Shown piece by piece: positions 9,563 to 16,721 of a stretch of 64,000 nucleotides of DNA. Origin of the DNA: Catenulispora sp. GP43 (GTDB lineage: Bacteria > Actinomycetota > Actinomycetes > Streptomycetales > Catenulisporaceae); NCBI RefSeq assembly GCF_041260665.1, contig NZ_JBGCCT010000030.1:62001-126000 (forward strand), in the 5' to 3' direction. Each line of letters opens with the position of its first letter. The first letter of the stretch is position 1. The notes beneath the pieces are model-generated. The model saw only the letters and a program-made list of their open reading frames with translations, ran no database searches and was not told the origin of the DNA. Both the position numbers and the translations under genes were made by a program.

Positions 9563-9669
9563 CGTTAGCTCTGCTTCCCCTGGCGGCCTGGTCACACGAC
9601 CCGCGATAGTCGAGCACTCGTCCGGACCAGTGCGCAAAGGAAAGAAGAGCGGGACGTTGAGCATCCGAG
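9550..9669. promoter_or_regulatory. Divergent eccC/eccD start region with perfect 16-bp inverted repeat
   Basis: Bases 9550-9565 and 9654-9669 are exact reverse complements (ACGTTGAGCATCCGAG reading outward on each strand). They are separated by 88 bases. Each arm contains the proposed TTG start codon of eccC or eccD, so both proteins begin MSIR. The space between must hold both promoters. The symmetry could serve as a shared operator, as a translational control element, or as a trace of sequence exchange. Confidence 0.8.
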
Positions 9670-11159
9670 CCACGCTGCCAGAGGCCGACTTGTGCCGCCT
9701 GTCCATCGCGACCCCCGCCAACGTGCTGGAACTCGCACTGCCCACGGCGGTACCCCTGGCGGACTTCCTACCAGCAATCTTGAGCTTCGCCGGGCCCGAG
9801 CTGGCCGACGCCGGGCTGGCCCACGACGGCTGGGTGCTCCAGCGCGTCGGCGGCGCCCCGCTGCCGGCCGCCCGCACCCTGGCCGAACTGCGGGTCCTCG
9901 ACGGCGAGACGCTGTATCTGCGGCCGCGCCGCGCCGTCGCGCCGACGGCCGTCTTCGACGACGTCGTGGACGGCCTGGCGACCGCGGTGCGCGAACGCGA
10001 GGACCGGCTGCGCGAGGGCGCCGGCCGTTGGGCCGGACCGGTGCTCGGCACGGTGGCGCTCGCCGCCGGCGCGGCGGGCGTCGCGGCCGGCGCGGGCCCG
10101 GTCGGGCAGCGCGCCGGGATCGCCGGGGCGGTGGCCGTCCTGGTCCTGATCGCCTCGGCGGTCGCGGGCCGGGTCATGGCCGCGCGGCCGACCGCCGCCG
10201 CGCTCGGCGTCGCCGCCGTCGGCTGGGCCGCGCTCGGCGGCTGGCTCGCGGCGGACACCTTCGCGCACACGATGACGCACCCGGAATCGGCGGCCGCGCT
10301 GTGGGCCGGCGCGGCGGCGCTGCTGGCCTCGGCCGCGGCCGCCGCGGCGGTCGGCGGATCGGTCGACACAGCCGGGCACCTGGCCGCCGCGCCGCGCCGG
10401 TCGCAGACCGGAACGGCCGTGCTGGACGAGCCCGAGCCCGGCACCGGCGGCCTGGAGCCCTTCGCCACCACGGCGATCGTCGCGTTCGGCACGGTCGTGG
10501 CCGGAGCGCTCGGCGCCGGGTTCCACCGCGCGCTGTCGCAGACCACGGTGATCTCGGCCGTGATCGGTCTGGCCTTCGTGCTGGCGGTCCCGCGGCTCGC
10601 GTTCCGCCTTGCCGGACAACGGCTTCCGGCCCTGCCCGCCACGGCCGAGCGCATCCAGGTCGACCTGCCGGCCCGCGGCCAGGCCGACCTGTGGGCGACC
10701 TCGGCCCGGCTGGACCGGATCATGGCCGCCCTGCTGCTCGGCAGCGGACTGCTCGCCGTCGGCGGGGCGGCACCGGCCGCCGGGCACGGGGTGCTCGGCG
10801 CCCTGGCCGCCGCCGACCTGGGGCTGGCCTTCCTGTTGCGGGCCCGCGTCTTCGCCCGCACCGCCCTCAGGCTCCTGATGCAGAGCATCGGGATGCTCGC
10901 CCTGGCCGGCGGTGCCTGGCGCGCCGCCGCCACCGGGCACGCCCACACCGGCACGGTCGGCGTCACCGCCGGCATCGCCGTCGCCACGGTGCTCATCGGG
11001 CTGATCGCGGCCTCGGTGGGACCGGCACGGCAGAGCGACGACCCGCCGTACGCGGCGCGCGCCGCCGACATCGCCGAGTACTTCGTGCTGATCGCGCTCG
11101 TGCCGCTGGCGCTCGGGGTGCTCGGCGCCTTCGGCTGGGCACGCGGACTGGCGGGCTGA
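9657..11159 (+). CDS. eccD: EccD, polytopic membrane channel component of the type VII system
   Basis: The protein has about 500 residues. The first 90 form a ubiquitin-like (YukD) cytosolic domain, from CRLSIATPANVLELALP to GETLYLRPRR. The rest contains about eleven hydrophobic segments rich in Ala, Gly, Leu and Val, matching EccD, which lines the ESX inner-membrane pore as a dimer. The frame is open from 9555, but homology-like sequence starts near 9660. I chose the TTG at 9657 (GAAGAG seven bases upstream). A GTG at 9630 is the alternative. eccB follows after three bases. Confidence 0.93.
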   Translation: MSIRATLPEADLCRLSIATPANVLELALPTAVPLADFLPAILSFAGPELADAGLAHDGWVLQRVGGAPLPAARTLAELRVLDGETLYLRPRRAVAPTAVFDDVVDGLATAVREREDRLREGAGRWAGPVLGTVALAAGAAGVAAGAGPVGQRAGIAGAVAVLVLIASAVAGRVMAARPTAAALGVAAVGWAALGGWLAADTFAHTMTHPESAAALWAGAAALLASAAAAAAVGGSVDTAGHLAAAPRRSQTGTAVLDEPEPGTGGLEPFATTAIVAFGTVVAGALGAGFHRALSQTTVISAVIGLAFVLAVPRLAFRLAGQRLPALPATAERIQVDLPARGQADLWATSARLDRIMAALLLGSGLLAVGGAAPAAGHGVLGALAAADLGLAFLLRARVFARTALRLLMQSIGMLALAGGAWRAAATGHAHTGTVGVTAGIAVATVLIGLIAASVGPARQSDDPPYAARAADIAEYFVLIALVPLALGVLGAFGWARGLAG

Positions 11160-11162
11160 GAC

Positions 11163-12563
11163 GTGGCGACACGGCGGCAGGAGCTGCAGGCACACCGGTT
11201 CCAGGTGCGGCGGCTGACCGCGGGACTGGTCGGCGGCGACCCCGGCGCCGCGCAGCCCCCGGCGCAGCGGCTGCGGGCGGGGCTGTTCCTCGGGGCGGCG
11301 GCCGGGGTGCTGGGGATCGGCGGGGCGGCGGTGGTCGGCCTGGTCTCACCGAAGACGGACACGTCCTGGCGGGACGGCCAGTCCGTGGTGGTCGAGCAGG
11401 GTTCTTACACCCAGTACCTCTTCACCGGCGGCGTGCTGCACCAGGTCCTCAACCAGGCCTCGGCGATGCTGGCGCTGCAGAAGTACGCGGTGCGCACCGT
11501 CCCGGCCTCGGCGCTGAAGAACGTGCCGCGCGGGACCCCGGTGGGGATCATCGGCGCGCCCGCGGACGTGCCGGACCCTTCCGCGCTGGCCGGCGGTCCC
11601 TGGACGGTGTGCTCCTCGACCGGATCCGACGGCAGGGCCCAGGTCTCCGCGGCGCTCGGCGTCGAAATCGCGGGCACCGACGTGGCCGACGGCCAGGCGC
11701 TGTACGTCGGCGCCGGCGACGCCCGGTACCTGGTCTGGGGCGGGAAGCGGCACCTGCTGAAGGCCCCGCTGGCGGCGATGACCGCGTTCCAGATGACCGC
11801 GGCGCAGGCCACGGCCGTCGGCGCGGCATGGCTCAACGCGGTGCCGGCCGGATCGGACATCGCGCCGCTGACCGTCGGCGCCCGGACCGCCTCCGGCGAT
11901 CTGGGGACCGTCGGGGACCTGTACACCTACCAGGACGCCAGCGGCAGCTACGAGTACGTCGTCACGGCGCAAGGCCTGACCCCGGTGAGCCCGACGCAGG
12001 CCGCGCTGCTGCGGGCCGGCGGCTCCCCGGCACCGCGTCCGCTGGATCCGAACCGGCTGGTCGCGGCGAAGCAGCAGAACCAGGTGACCGCCGCGCTCCC
12101 CGGCGACCTGCCGGCCGCGCTGCCGACGCTCGCCGCAGGCTCCGGTCCGAACGGGGCCGCCGGCGGTGCGGACGCGGTGTGCCTCGAGGAGACACCGGCT
12201 GCGGACCCGACGGCCGCTCCGGTCTACCGGCTCCGGTCGGCCACCTCGGCCGCCGTGGACTCTGCCGGGGCTTGGAGCCCCACCGACGCCGCCGACAGCG
12301 GCGCCGGCCGCGCGGACCGCGTCCTGGTCCGTCCCGGCGCCGGCGCCCTGGCCACCTCGACGGCCGGCGGCGTGGCCCAACTGCTCAGCGCGGTCGGCGA
12401 ACGGTTCCCGGTGGCGTCCAAGGACGACCTCGGCCGGCTCGGCTACGGCCCGGTCACCCCGGCGTCCGTCCCGGCCCCGATACTCGACCTGTTCCCCGAA
12501 GGACCCGCGCTCGACGCGAACGACGCGCGTACACCTAGGCCCGCTACCGTGTCAGCGCCATGA
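11163..12563 (+). CDS. eccB: EccB, single-pass membrane component of the type VII system
   Basis: The protein has 466 residues and a GTG start three bases after eccD. It opens with the EccB signature RRQELQAHRFQVRRL. One transmembrane helix (GLFLGAAAGVLGIGGAAVVGLV) lies near 40-62, and a large extracytoplasmic domain of repeats follows. Two cysteines (in WTVCS and DAVCLE) could form the disulfide known for this family. EccB joins EccC, EccD and usually EccE in the membrane complex and is the main part projecting outside the membrane. eccD-eccB and the next gene look like one transcription unit. Confidence 0.93.
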   Translation: MATRRQELQAHRFQVRRLTAGLVGGDPGAAQPPAQRLRAGLFLGAAAGVLGIGGAAVVGLVSPKTDTSWRDGQSVVVEQGSYTQYLFTGGVLHQVLNQASAMLALQKYAVRTVPASALKNVPRGTPVGIIGAPADVPDPSALAGGPWTVCSSTGSDGRAQVSAALGVEIAGTDVADGQALYVGAGDARYLVWGGKRHLLKAPLAAMTAFQMTAAQATAVGAAWLNAVPAGSDIAPLTVGARTASGDLGTVGDLYTYQDASGSYEYVVTAQGLTPVSPTQAALLRAGGSPAPRPLDPNRLVAAKQQNQVTAALPGDLPAALPTLAAGSGPNGAAGGADAVCLEETPAADPTAAPVYRLRSATSAAVDSAGAWSPTDAADSGAGRADRVLVRPGAGALATSTAGGVAQLLSAVGERFPVASKDDLGRLGYGPVTPASVPAPILDLFPEGPALDANDARTPRPATVSAP

Positions 12564-12594
12564 TCGGCCCGACGCCAGCGAGGAGGAAGCGCCG

Positions 12595-13695
12595 ATGGCG
12601 TTTGACGAAGACGGAACCGAGCGTGAAACGGTTCCCCTGCCCGATACAGAAGCCGCGGACGACAATCTGAGCTCCGATACCGGACTTGAAGGCGATGTCG
12701 ACAGCATCACCGTCACGAGCTCCCGCACCGGCGACGGGCCCGGACACGATCGCCGGAGGCCCGCTGTCCCGTCCGGCCGCTCCAAGGGCCTGGTCGCGGC
12801 CGCGGTGGCCGGGGTGCTGGTGGTCGTCGGCGCCGTCGCGGCGACCGTCGGCGGCGGCTCGGGCAAGGGCCCTGACAAGTCGGCCGCGCCCACCGCCGGC
12901 CTGGTCGGTCAGCAGATTCCCAGCAGCAGCGGCGACAACGGCTACGCCAGCGGCGCCACCGGCGGTTCGCCATGGGTGTGGCAGACCGGGCAGCAGACGG
13001 CCAAGTACCCCGGCGCGGCCACCGGGACCGCGTCGTCGGCCGGCGCCCCGAAGCCGACCGGCTCCGGCTCGGTTCCGGGCGCACAGTCCTCGGTCCCGGG
13101 GTTGTCGCAGCGCAGCTCCTCCGCGCCCGGTGCCCCGCCCGCCCCGCCGTCGTCCGTCGGCGGGCCCGCGAGCCCGCCGCCGTCGGCGCCGCCAGCGACC
13201 GTCACGCTGGTGGCCGGTCCGGGCTGTCCGGGCCTGGCCGGGAGCGGCGGCTACAGCTCGGTGGGTTCCGGCGCCAGCTCCGGCTGGGGCAGCAGCGGCA
13301 GTGGCGGCTGGAGCGGCGACGGCTGCAACGGTTCGATGCAGTCGATGCCGATGACTGGCGACTCCAGCAACGGCCCCAACCGCGCGGTGTGGTCCTTCGG
13401 CAGCGGGACCGCCGGATTCGCGTCGTGTGTCGTGAGCGTCTACGTGCCCTGGGACGGCAAAGCCACCGACACCGGCGGGACCGCTGCCGGGTACCAGGTC
13501 TCCGAGGGCGCGGCTGACACCACTGTCGCCAATTTCACAGTGGACCAGAACGCGACCCACGGGCAGTGGACCACGCTCGGCACGGTCAACGTCGCCGGCG
13601 CGAGCGTGAAGCTGCGGCTGCTCGACCACGGCGTGGACTATCCGGCGGGCTGGCGCTACGGGATCTCGGCGGCCAAGTTGCAGTGCACGGCCTGA
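12595..13695 (+). CDS. Membrane-anchored protein with golvesin-like C-terminal domain
   Basis: The protein has 366 residues and starts at ATG 12595 behind AGGAGGAA. An acidic cytosolic head of about 60 residues (many D, E, S, T) is followed by one transmembrane helix (GLVAAAVAGVLVVVGAVAATVGG). A long low-complexity Ser/Pro/Gly/Ala spacer follows. The last 110 residues look like a beta-sandwich of the golvesin/carbohydrate-binding type: VSVYVPWDG, then AGYQVSEGA, then FTVDQN, then WTTLGTVNVAG. It sits 31 bases after eccB on the same strand, so it is likely co-expressed with the secretion machinery. It may tether the system to cell-wall glycan. It does not resemble EccE. The role is inferred. 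Confidence 0.75.
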   Translation: MAFDEDGTERETVPLPDTEAADDNLSSDTGLEGDVDSITVTSSRTGDGPGHDRRRPAVPSGRSKGLVAAAVAGVLVVVGAVAATVGGGSGKGPDKSAAPTAGLVGQQIPSSSGDNGYASGATGGSPWVWQTGQQTAKYPGAATGTASSAGAPKPTGSGSVPGAQSSVPGLSQRSSSAPGAPPAPPSSVGGPASPPPSAPPATVTLVAGPGCPGLAGSGGYSSVGSGASSGWGSSGSGGWSGDGCNGSMQSMPMTGDSSNGPNRAVWSFGSGTAGFASCVVSVYVPWDGKATDTGGTAAGYQVSEGAADTTVANFTVDQNATHGQWTTLGTVNVAGASVKLRLLDHGVDYPAGWRYGISAAKLQCTA

Positions 13696-13716
13696 GCTTC
13701 CCTGACTGCCCGAGCT

Positions 13717-13749
13717 CCCTGAACAGCTTGAAATCCCTGAACAGCTTGA
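13717..13749. repeat. 15-bp direct repeat, 18-bp period
   Basis: CCCTGAACAGCTTGA occurs at 13717-13731 and 13735-13749, just after the stop of the golvesin-like gene and before a terminator hairpin. A weaker partial copy (CCCTGACTGCC) precedes it. Function unknown. Confidence 0.7.
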
Positions 13750-13772
13750 GCCTGCTGTAGAACCCCGGCGGG

Positions 13773-13807
13773 GGCGGATCCGGCGAGTGGGGCACGCCGG
13801 CTCCGCC
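13773..13807. terminator. Hairpin terminator between convergent genes
   Basis: GGCGGATCCGGCG (13773-13785) pairs with CGCCGGCTCCGCC (13795-13807) over 13 positions with one mismatch and a nine-base loop. It ends at the stop codon of the leftward regulator and lies downstream of the rightward golvesin-like gene, so it can serve both strands. Confidence 0.7.
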
Positions 13808-14503
13808 TCACGCCGCCGTCAGCCGATGGAACGACTCCGGCGTCACCATGCGGTAGCCGACCCCGCGCACCGTGGAGATCATCCCGGGCAGGGCGATCTT
13901 CGCGCGCAGCGACGCCACGTGCACCTCCAGCGAACGCTCCGCGCCCTCCCAGCCGGCCGGCCACAGCTGCGCCACCAGCTCCTCGCGCGGCACCGCGCGC
14001 CCGAGCTGCCGCAGCAGCACGAGAAGCAGCTGGTACTCCTTGGGGCGCAGATCGATGCGGGTGCCGTGGACCGTGACCGCCCGCGAGTCCTCGACCACCA
14101 CCAGCGGGCCGGCCGTGAGCCGGCGCGGCGGTCCGGCCGGGACCGGCGGCGCCGTCTGCTCCCGGCCCGGCGCCACCGCCAGCCGCAGCCGGGCCGCCAG
14201 CTCCTGCAGGCCGAACGGCTGGACCGCGTAGTCGTCGATGCCCGCCTCGTGCCCGCGCAGCCAGGCCTGCAGGTCCACGTGCTGCGTCACCGCGATGATC
14301 GGGGCCTGAGTGCGGCGCCGCAGGCGACGCACATAAGCCAGCACCTCGTTGTCGACCACACCGCAGTCCAGCAGCACCACATCAGCCGCGACCTGCGGAT
14401 CGGCGTCCGCATCGGTTTCGCGGACGTCGAAACCCAGAATCGCCAGACCGCCGCTGATCGTGCGGCTGCGCCGCCGCCCCAGTCCGGTCACCAGAACTCT
14501 CAT
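13808..14503 (-). CDS. OmpR/PhoB-type response regulator with degenerate receiver
   Basis: The protein has 231 residues. The C-terminal half is a normal winged-helix effector: LRPKEYQLLLVLL, then REELVAQLWP, then RSLEVHVASLRAKI, then VRGVGYRM. The N-terminal receiver is unusual. The first strand reads RVLVTGLGRR, lacking the acidic pair that binds magnesium. The conserved Lys of the KPF motif is Gln (YAVQPF). An Asp in VVLLDCG remains near the phospho-acceptor position. No histidine kinase is encoded nearby. This resembles atypical regulators that work without phosphorylation or respond to a ligand. It is transcribed divergently from the WXG100 operon and has a PHO-box-like repeat just upstream, so it probably controls that operon and itself. 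Confidence 0.9.
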   Translation of the reverse strand: MRVLVTGLGRRRSRTISGGLAILGFDVRETDADADPQVAADVVLLDCGVVDNEVLAYVRRLRRRTQAPIIAVTQHVDLQAWLRGHEAGIDDYAVQPFGLQELAARLRLAVAPGREQTAPPVPAGPPRRLTAGPLVVVEDSRAVTVHGTRIDLRPKEYQLLLVLLRQLGRAVPREELVAQLWPAGWEGAERSLEVHVASLRAKIALPGMISTVRGVGYRMVTPESFHRLTAA

Positions 14504-14522
14504 GAGACCACTTTCGCGGGTG

Positions 14523-14544
14523 GCTCACCATTTGCTCAACATCT
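14523..14544. promoter_or_regulatory. 11-bp direct repeat resembling a PHO box
   Basis: GCTCACCATTT (14523-14533) and GCTCAACATCT (14534-14544) are adjacent 11-base units matching at nine positions. OmpR/PhoB regulators bind head-to-tail 11-base units, and actinomycete PhoP sites use GTTCACC-like cores. The site is 20 bases upstream of the regulator start and about 87 bases upstream of the first WXG100-like gene, so it could control both. Confidence 0.6.
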
Positions 14545-14630
14545 CACGGACCGCCCCTTGTTGCGCATCCGCGGCGCCTGCTGGGATTTCAATGACGACC
14601 GGCAGGAACAAGCAGATACAGGAGCCCGCG

Positions 14631-14972
14631 ATGGCTGACCCGACACTCCAGCACGAACACGAAGCGATGACGCAGGCGGCCGGCGAGTTCTCGCGGGCCC
14701 TGGACGACCTGAACGGCTTCGTCGCGCCGGTGCGCGCCGACCACGACGCGCTGCAGTGGCAGAGCGCCGCGGCGGACCGGTACCGCGAGCTGTTCGACCA
14801 GTGGCTGATCCAGTTCGGCGACATCTGCAAGGCCCTGGAGACCATGCGCGAGGTGCTGGGCGCCAGCGCCAAGGACTACGCCGACAACGAAGAGTGGGCG
14901 GTGCAGGTCGTGAAGAGCATCGGCGGCGGCGACGACTACACGGCGGCCCAGAAGGCCCTGCTGGGCATGTGA
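14631..14972 (+). CDS. WXG100-like ESX protein with WQS in place of WxG
   Basis: This is a helical protein of 113 residues starting at ATG 14631 (CAGGAG upstream). It has the helix-turn-helix hairpin length of the WXG100 family. The turn reads DALQWQSAAADRYRELF, so Trp is present but the Gly is replaced by Ser. It is acidic, lacks a signal peptide and is the first gene of the substrate run. Likely a small secreted ESX partner or a heterodimer half with the next gene. The family assignment rests on size, helix pattern, the Trp turn and context. Confidence 0.75.
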   Translation: MADPTLQHEHEAMTQAAGEFSRALDDLNGFVAPVRADHDALQWQSAAADRYRELFDQWLIQFGDICKALETMREVLGASAKDYADNEEWAVQVVKSIGGGDDYTAAQKALLGM

Positions 14973-15055
14973 CCCCGCCCCGGACCGCCCCCGCGGCGGG
15001 CCCGGCTCGTACCCCGACCGCTCAGCGACCACCCCCGCACCGTAAGGAGACCGTA

Positions 15056-15346
15056 ATGGCTTTCGTCGCCAACACCGACAACATGGCCCAGCTCGTCAGC
15101 ACCCTGGGCACCGCCAGCAAGAACATCGAGGACCGCCTGGCCCAGCTGCAGGCCTACGGCGACCGGCTGAAGTCCACCTGGACCGGCCCCGCCGGCGACG
15201 CCTACGAGACCCAGAAGCAGAACTGGGACCGGGCCGCGAACTCGATGAACGAGATGCTGCTGCAGTTCAACCTGCACCTGAACAACATCACCGACGGCAT
15301 CGTGCACACCGAGAACACCGCCACCAAGCGCTGGCACACGATGTGA
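15056..15346 (+). CDS. WXG100 protein (ESAT-6/CFP-10 family)
   Basis: The protein has 96 residues, with a strong AAGGAGA site before ATG 15056. The hairpin turn STWTGPAGDAYE is a textbook WxG motif between two amphipathic helices. The C-terminus ends NTATKRWHTM; a YxxxD/E-type export signal is not obvious, so the partner may supply it. Such proteins leave the cell as dimers through EccC/EccD. It follows the 113-residue WQS protein by 83 bases and the two probably pair. Confidence 0.93.
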   Translation: MAFVANTDNMAQLVSTLGTASKNIEDRLAQLQAYGDRLKSTWTGPAGDAYETQKQNWDRAANSMNEMLLQFNLHLNNITDGIVHTENTATKRWHTM

Positions 15347-15397
15347 CGCAGTTCCACCCGCCGACCAGTCCGCAAGCGTGAGAGTAGGAGAACGGCC

Positions 15398-16024
15398 GTG
15401 ACCACCGATTCCGGCGACAGCTGGAGCGTCAGCTCCCACACCGCCATCCCGGGGCCGACGATCGGCACCGTGGCGGCCGACGCCGACGCCATCCGGGCCC
15501 TGGCCACCTGGTTCTCGGACACCCTGACCGCCGACGGCGGGCTGTTCACGGCCGGACCGTCCTGGCTGGTGGACTGCTCGGCGACCGGCGGCTACGCCGG
15601 CGCACCGCTGCGCTACGACCTGTACGCCGGGCGCAGCTCCGGCAAGGGCAGCGCGATGGCCGGCCCCGACGTCACCGCGGTCGGCATCCTGCCGGGCTAC
15701 GCGAAGGACGACACGTACATCGCCAGCGCCTACAACCTGAAGAACACCGTCGACACGCAGCTGTCGACGATGTACACGAAGCTGATCCAGGACCCGAACA
15801 GCACGCAGATGTCGGACGGCAACCTCTACGTGATGGTGTCGATGCTGGCCGACACGCTGAAGAAGGTCGCCGACGACTACGACAAGGGCGACCAGCAGAT
15901 CGAGACCGACCTGCAGGCCCTGGGCAGCGCGCTGACGGACAACCTGAACAACTACCTGAACAACCACGGCGGATCCGGAAACGGGAACGGCAACGGCAAC
16001 GGCAACGGCAACGGAGGCTCGTGA
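15398..16024 (+). CDS. ESX-associated helical protein with Asn-Gly repeat tail
   Basis: The protein has 208 residues and a GTG start at 15398 after GTAGGAG. The N-terminal half contains IGTVAADADAIRALATWFSD and a turn around AGPSWLVDCSATGG. The second half is helical, with LADTLKKVADDYDKGDQQIETDLQALGSAL. It ends in alternating Asn-Gly residues. There is no signal peptide or membrane helix. Its final codons overlap the next gene (TGATG), implying translational coupling and perhaps a complex. I do not recognise a named family. A WXG-like hairpin partner is the best guess from context. Confidence 0.7.
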   Translation: MTTDSGDSWSVSSHTAIPGPTIGTVAADADAIRALATWFSDTLTADGGLFTAGPSWLVDCSATGGYAGAPLRYDLYAGRSSGKGSAMAGPDVTAVGILPGYAKDDTYIASAYNLKNTVDTQLSTMYTKLIQDPNSTQMSDGNLYVMVSMLADTLKKVADDYDKGDQQIETDLQALGSALTDNLNNYLNNHGGSGNGNGNGNGNGNGGS

Positions 16025-16719
16025 TGGCCGACCAGTACACACCGCCTCCCAAGAAGACGCCGCCTCCGCCGCCGAAGAAGACCAGTACGACGTCCACCAG
16101 CTCCAGCTCGGACTGCAGCTACACGCTGAACGTCACGGTCGGAAACCCGCCCGGCTCCAGCGACCGGCATGACGACACCACCGCCCCGGCCACCGGCAAG
16201 GGCTTCGCCGGCTATACCTGGAACCAGGCCATCACCGCCATCGTCGGCGGCTGCGGCGACGGCTCCTACGGCTCCCTGCCGCCCGAGGGCACCTGGGCCA
16301 AGCCGCTGACGCTGGAGACCGCGCACTACGCGATCCTGAGCATCCGCGCGATGCTCGACAACTACGTCACCGCGGTCAACACCGCGCGGGACAGCATCCT
16401 GGAGAGCTGGAAGGGTCCGGCGGCGGACGCGTTCAAGTCGGTCCTGAAGTCGTTCACCGACTACGTCACCGCGCTGTCGACGGAGATGCACAAGTACAAC
16501 GAGGCGGGGCCGAACAACCTGCTGCACATCGCGCACATGAACCAGGCGATGGGCGACGCGGCCGGGTTCATCTGGGCCGGCTCGACCTACGAGGACGGCC
16601 ACGACCGCAATACCCCGGTCACCCTCAGCGGCGACCTGAGCTACACCGGCACGATGCTCGGCGCCGGCGACGCGATGGTCCAGGCCTACGACGCGGCCCT
16701 GACCGCACTCAACGAGTAG
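16024..16719 (+). CDS. Large WXG100-like ESX protein with Pro/Lys-rich head
   Basis: The protein has 231 residues and its ATG at 16024 overlaps the previous stop. Residues 1-40 are rich in Pro, Lys, Ser and Thr and probably disordered. A WXG100 hairpin lies near 105-200: AMLDNYVTAVNTARDSILESWKG, the WKG turn with PAADAF, then a second helix running to YNEAGPNNLLHIAHMN. The long head and the insertion before the hairpin differ from classic 100-residue members. Likely a secreted or structural ESX protein. It precedes the glycine-rich gene by two bases. Confidence 0.78.
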   Translation: MADQYTPPPKKTPPPPPKKTSTTSTSSSSDCSYTLNVTVGNPPGSSDRHDDTTAPATGKGFAGYTWNQAITAIVGGCGDGSYGSLPPEGTWAKPLTLETAHYAILSIRAMLDNYVTAVNTARDSILESWKGPAADAFKSVLKSFTDYVTALSTEMHKYNEAGPNNLLHIAHMNQAMGDAAGFIWAGSTYEDGHDRNTPVTLSGDLSYTGTMLGAGDAMVQAYDAALTALNE

Positions 16720-16721
16720 CC

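Noticed and set aside
5741-9568. A 1275-residue open frame antisense to eccC.
   Set aside because: Same codon-bias shadow. eccC has three Walker motifs in the correct frame.
9563-11362. Extension of the eccC frame by 600 residues upstream of 9562.
   Set aside because: The sequence is Ala/Ser/Pro/Arg filler and overlaps eccD on the opposite strand.
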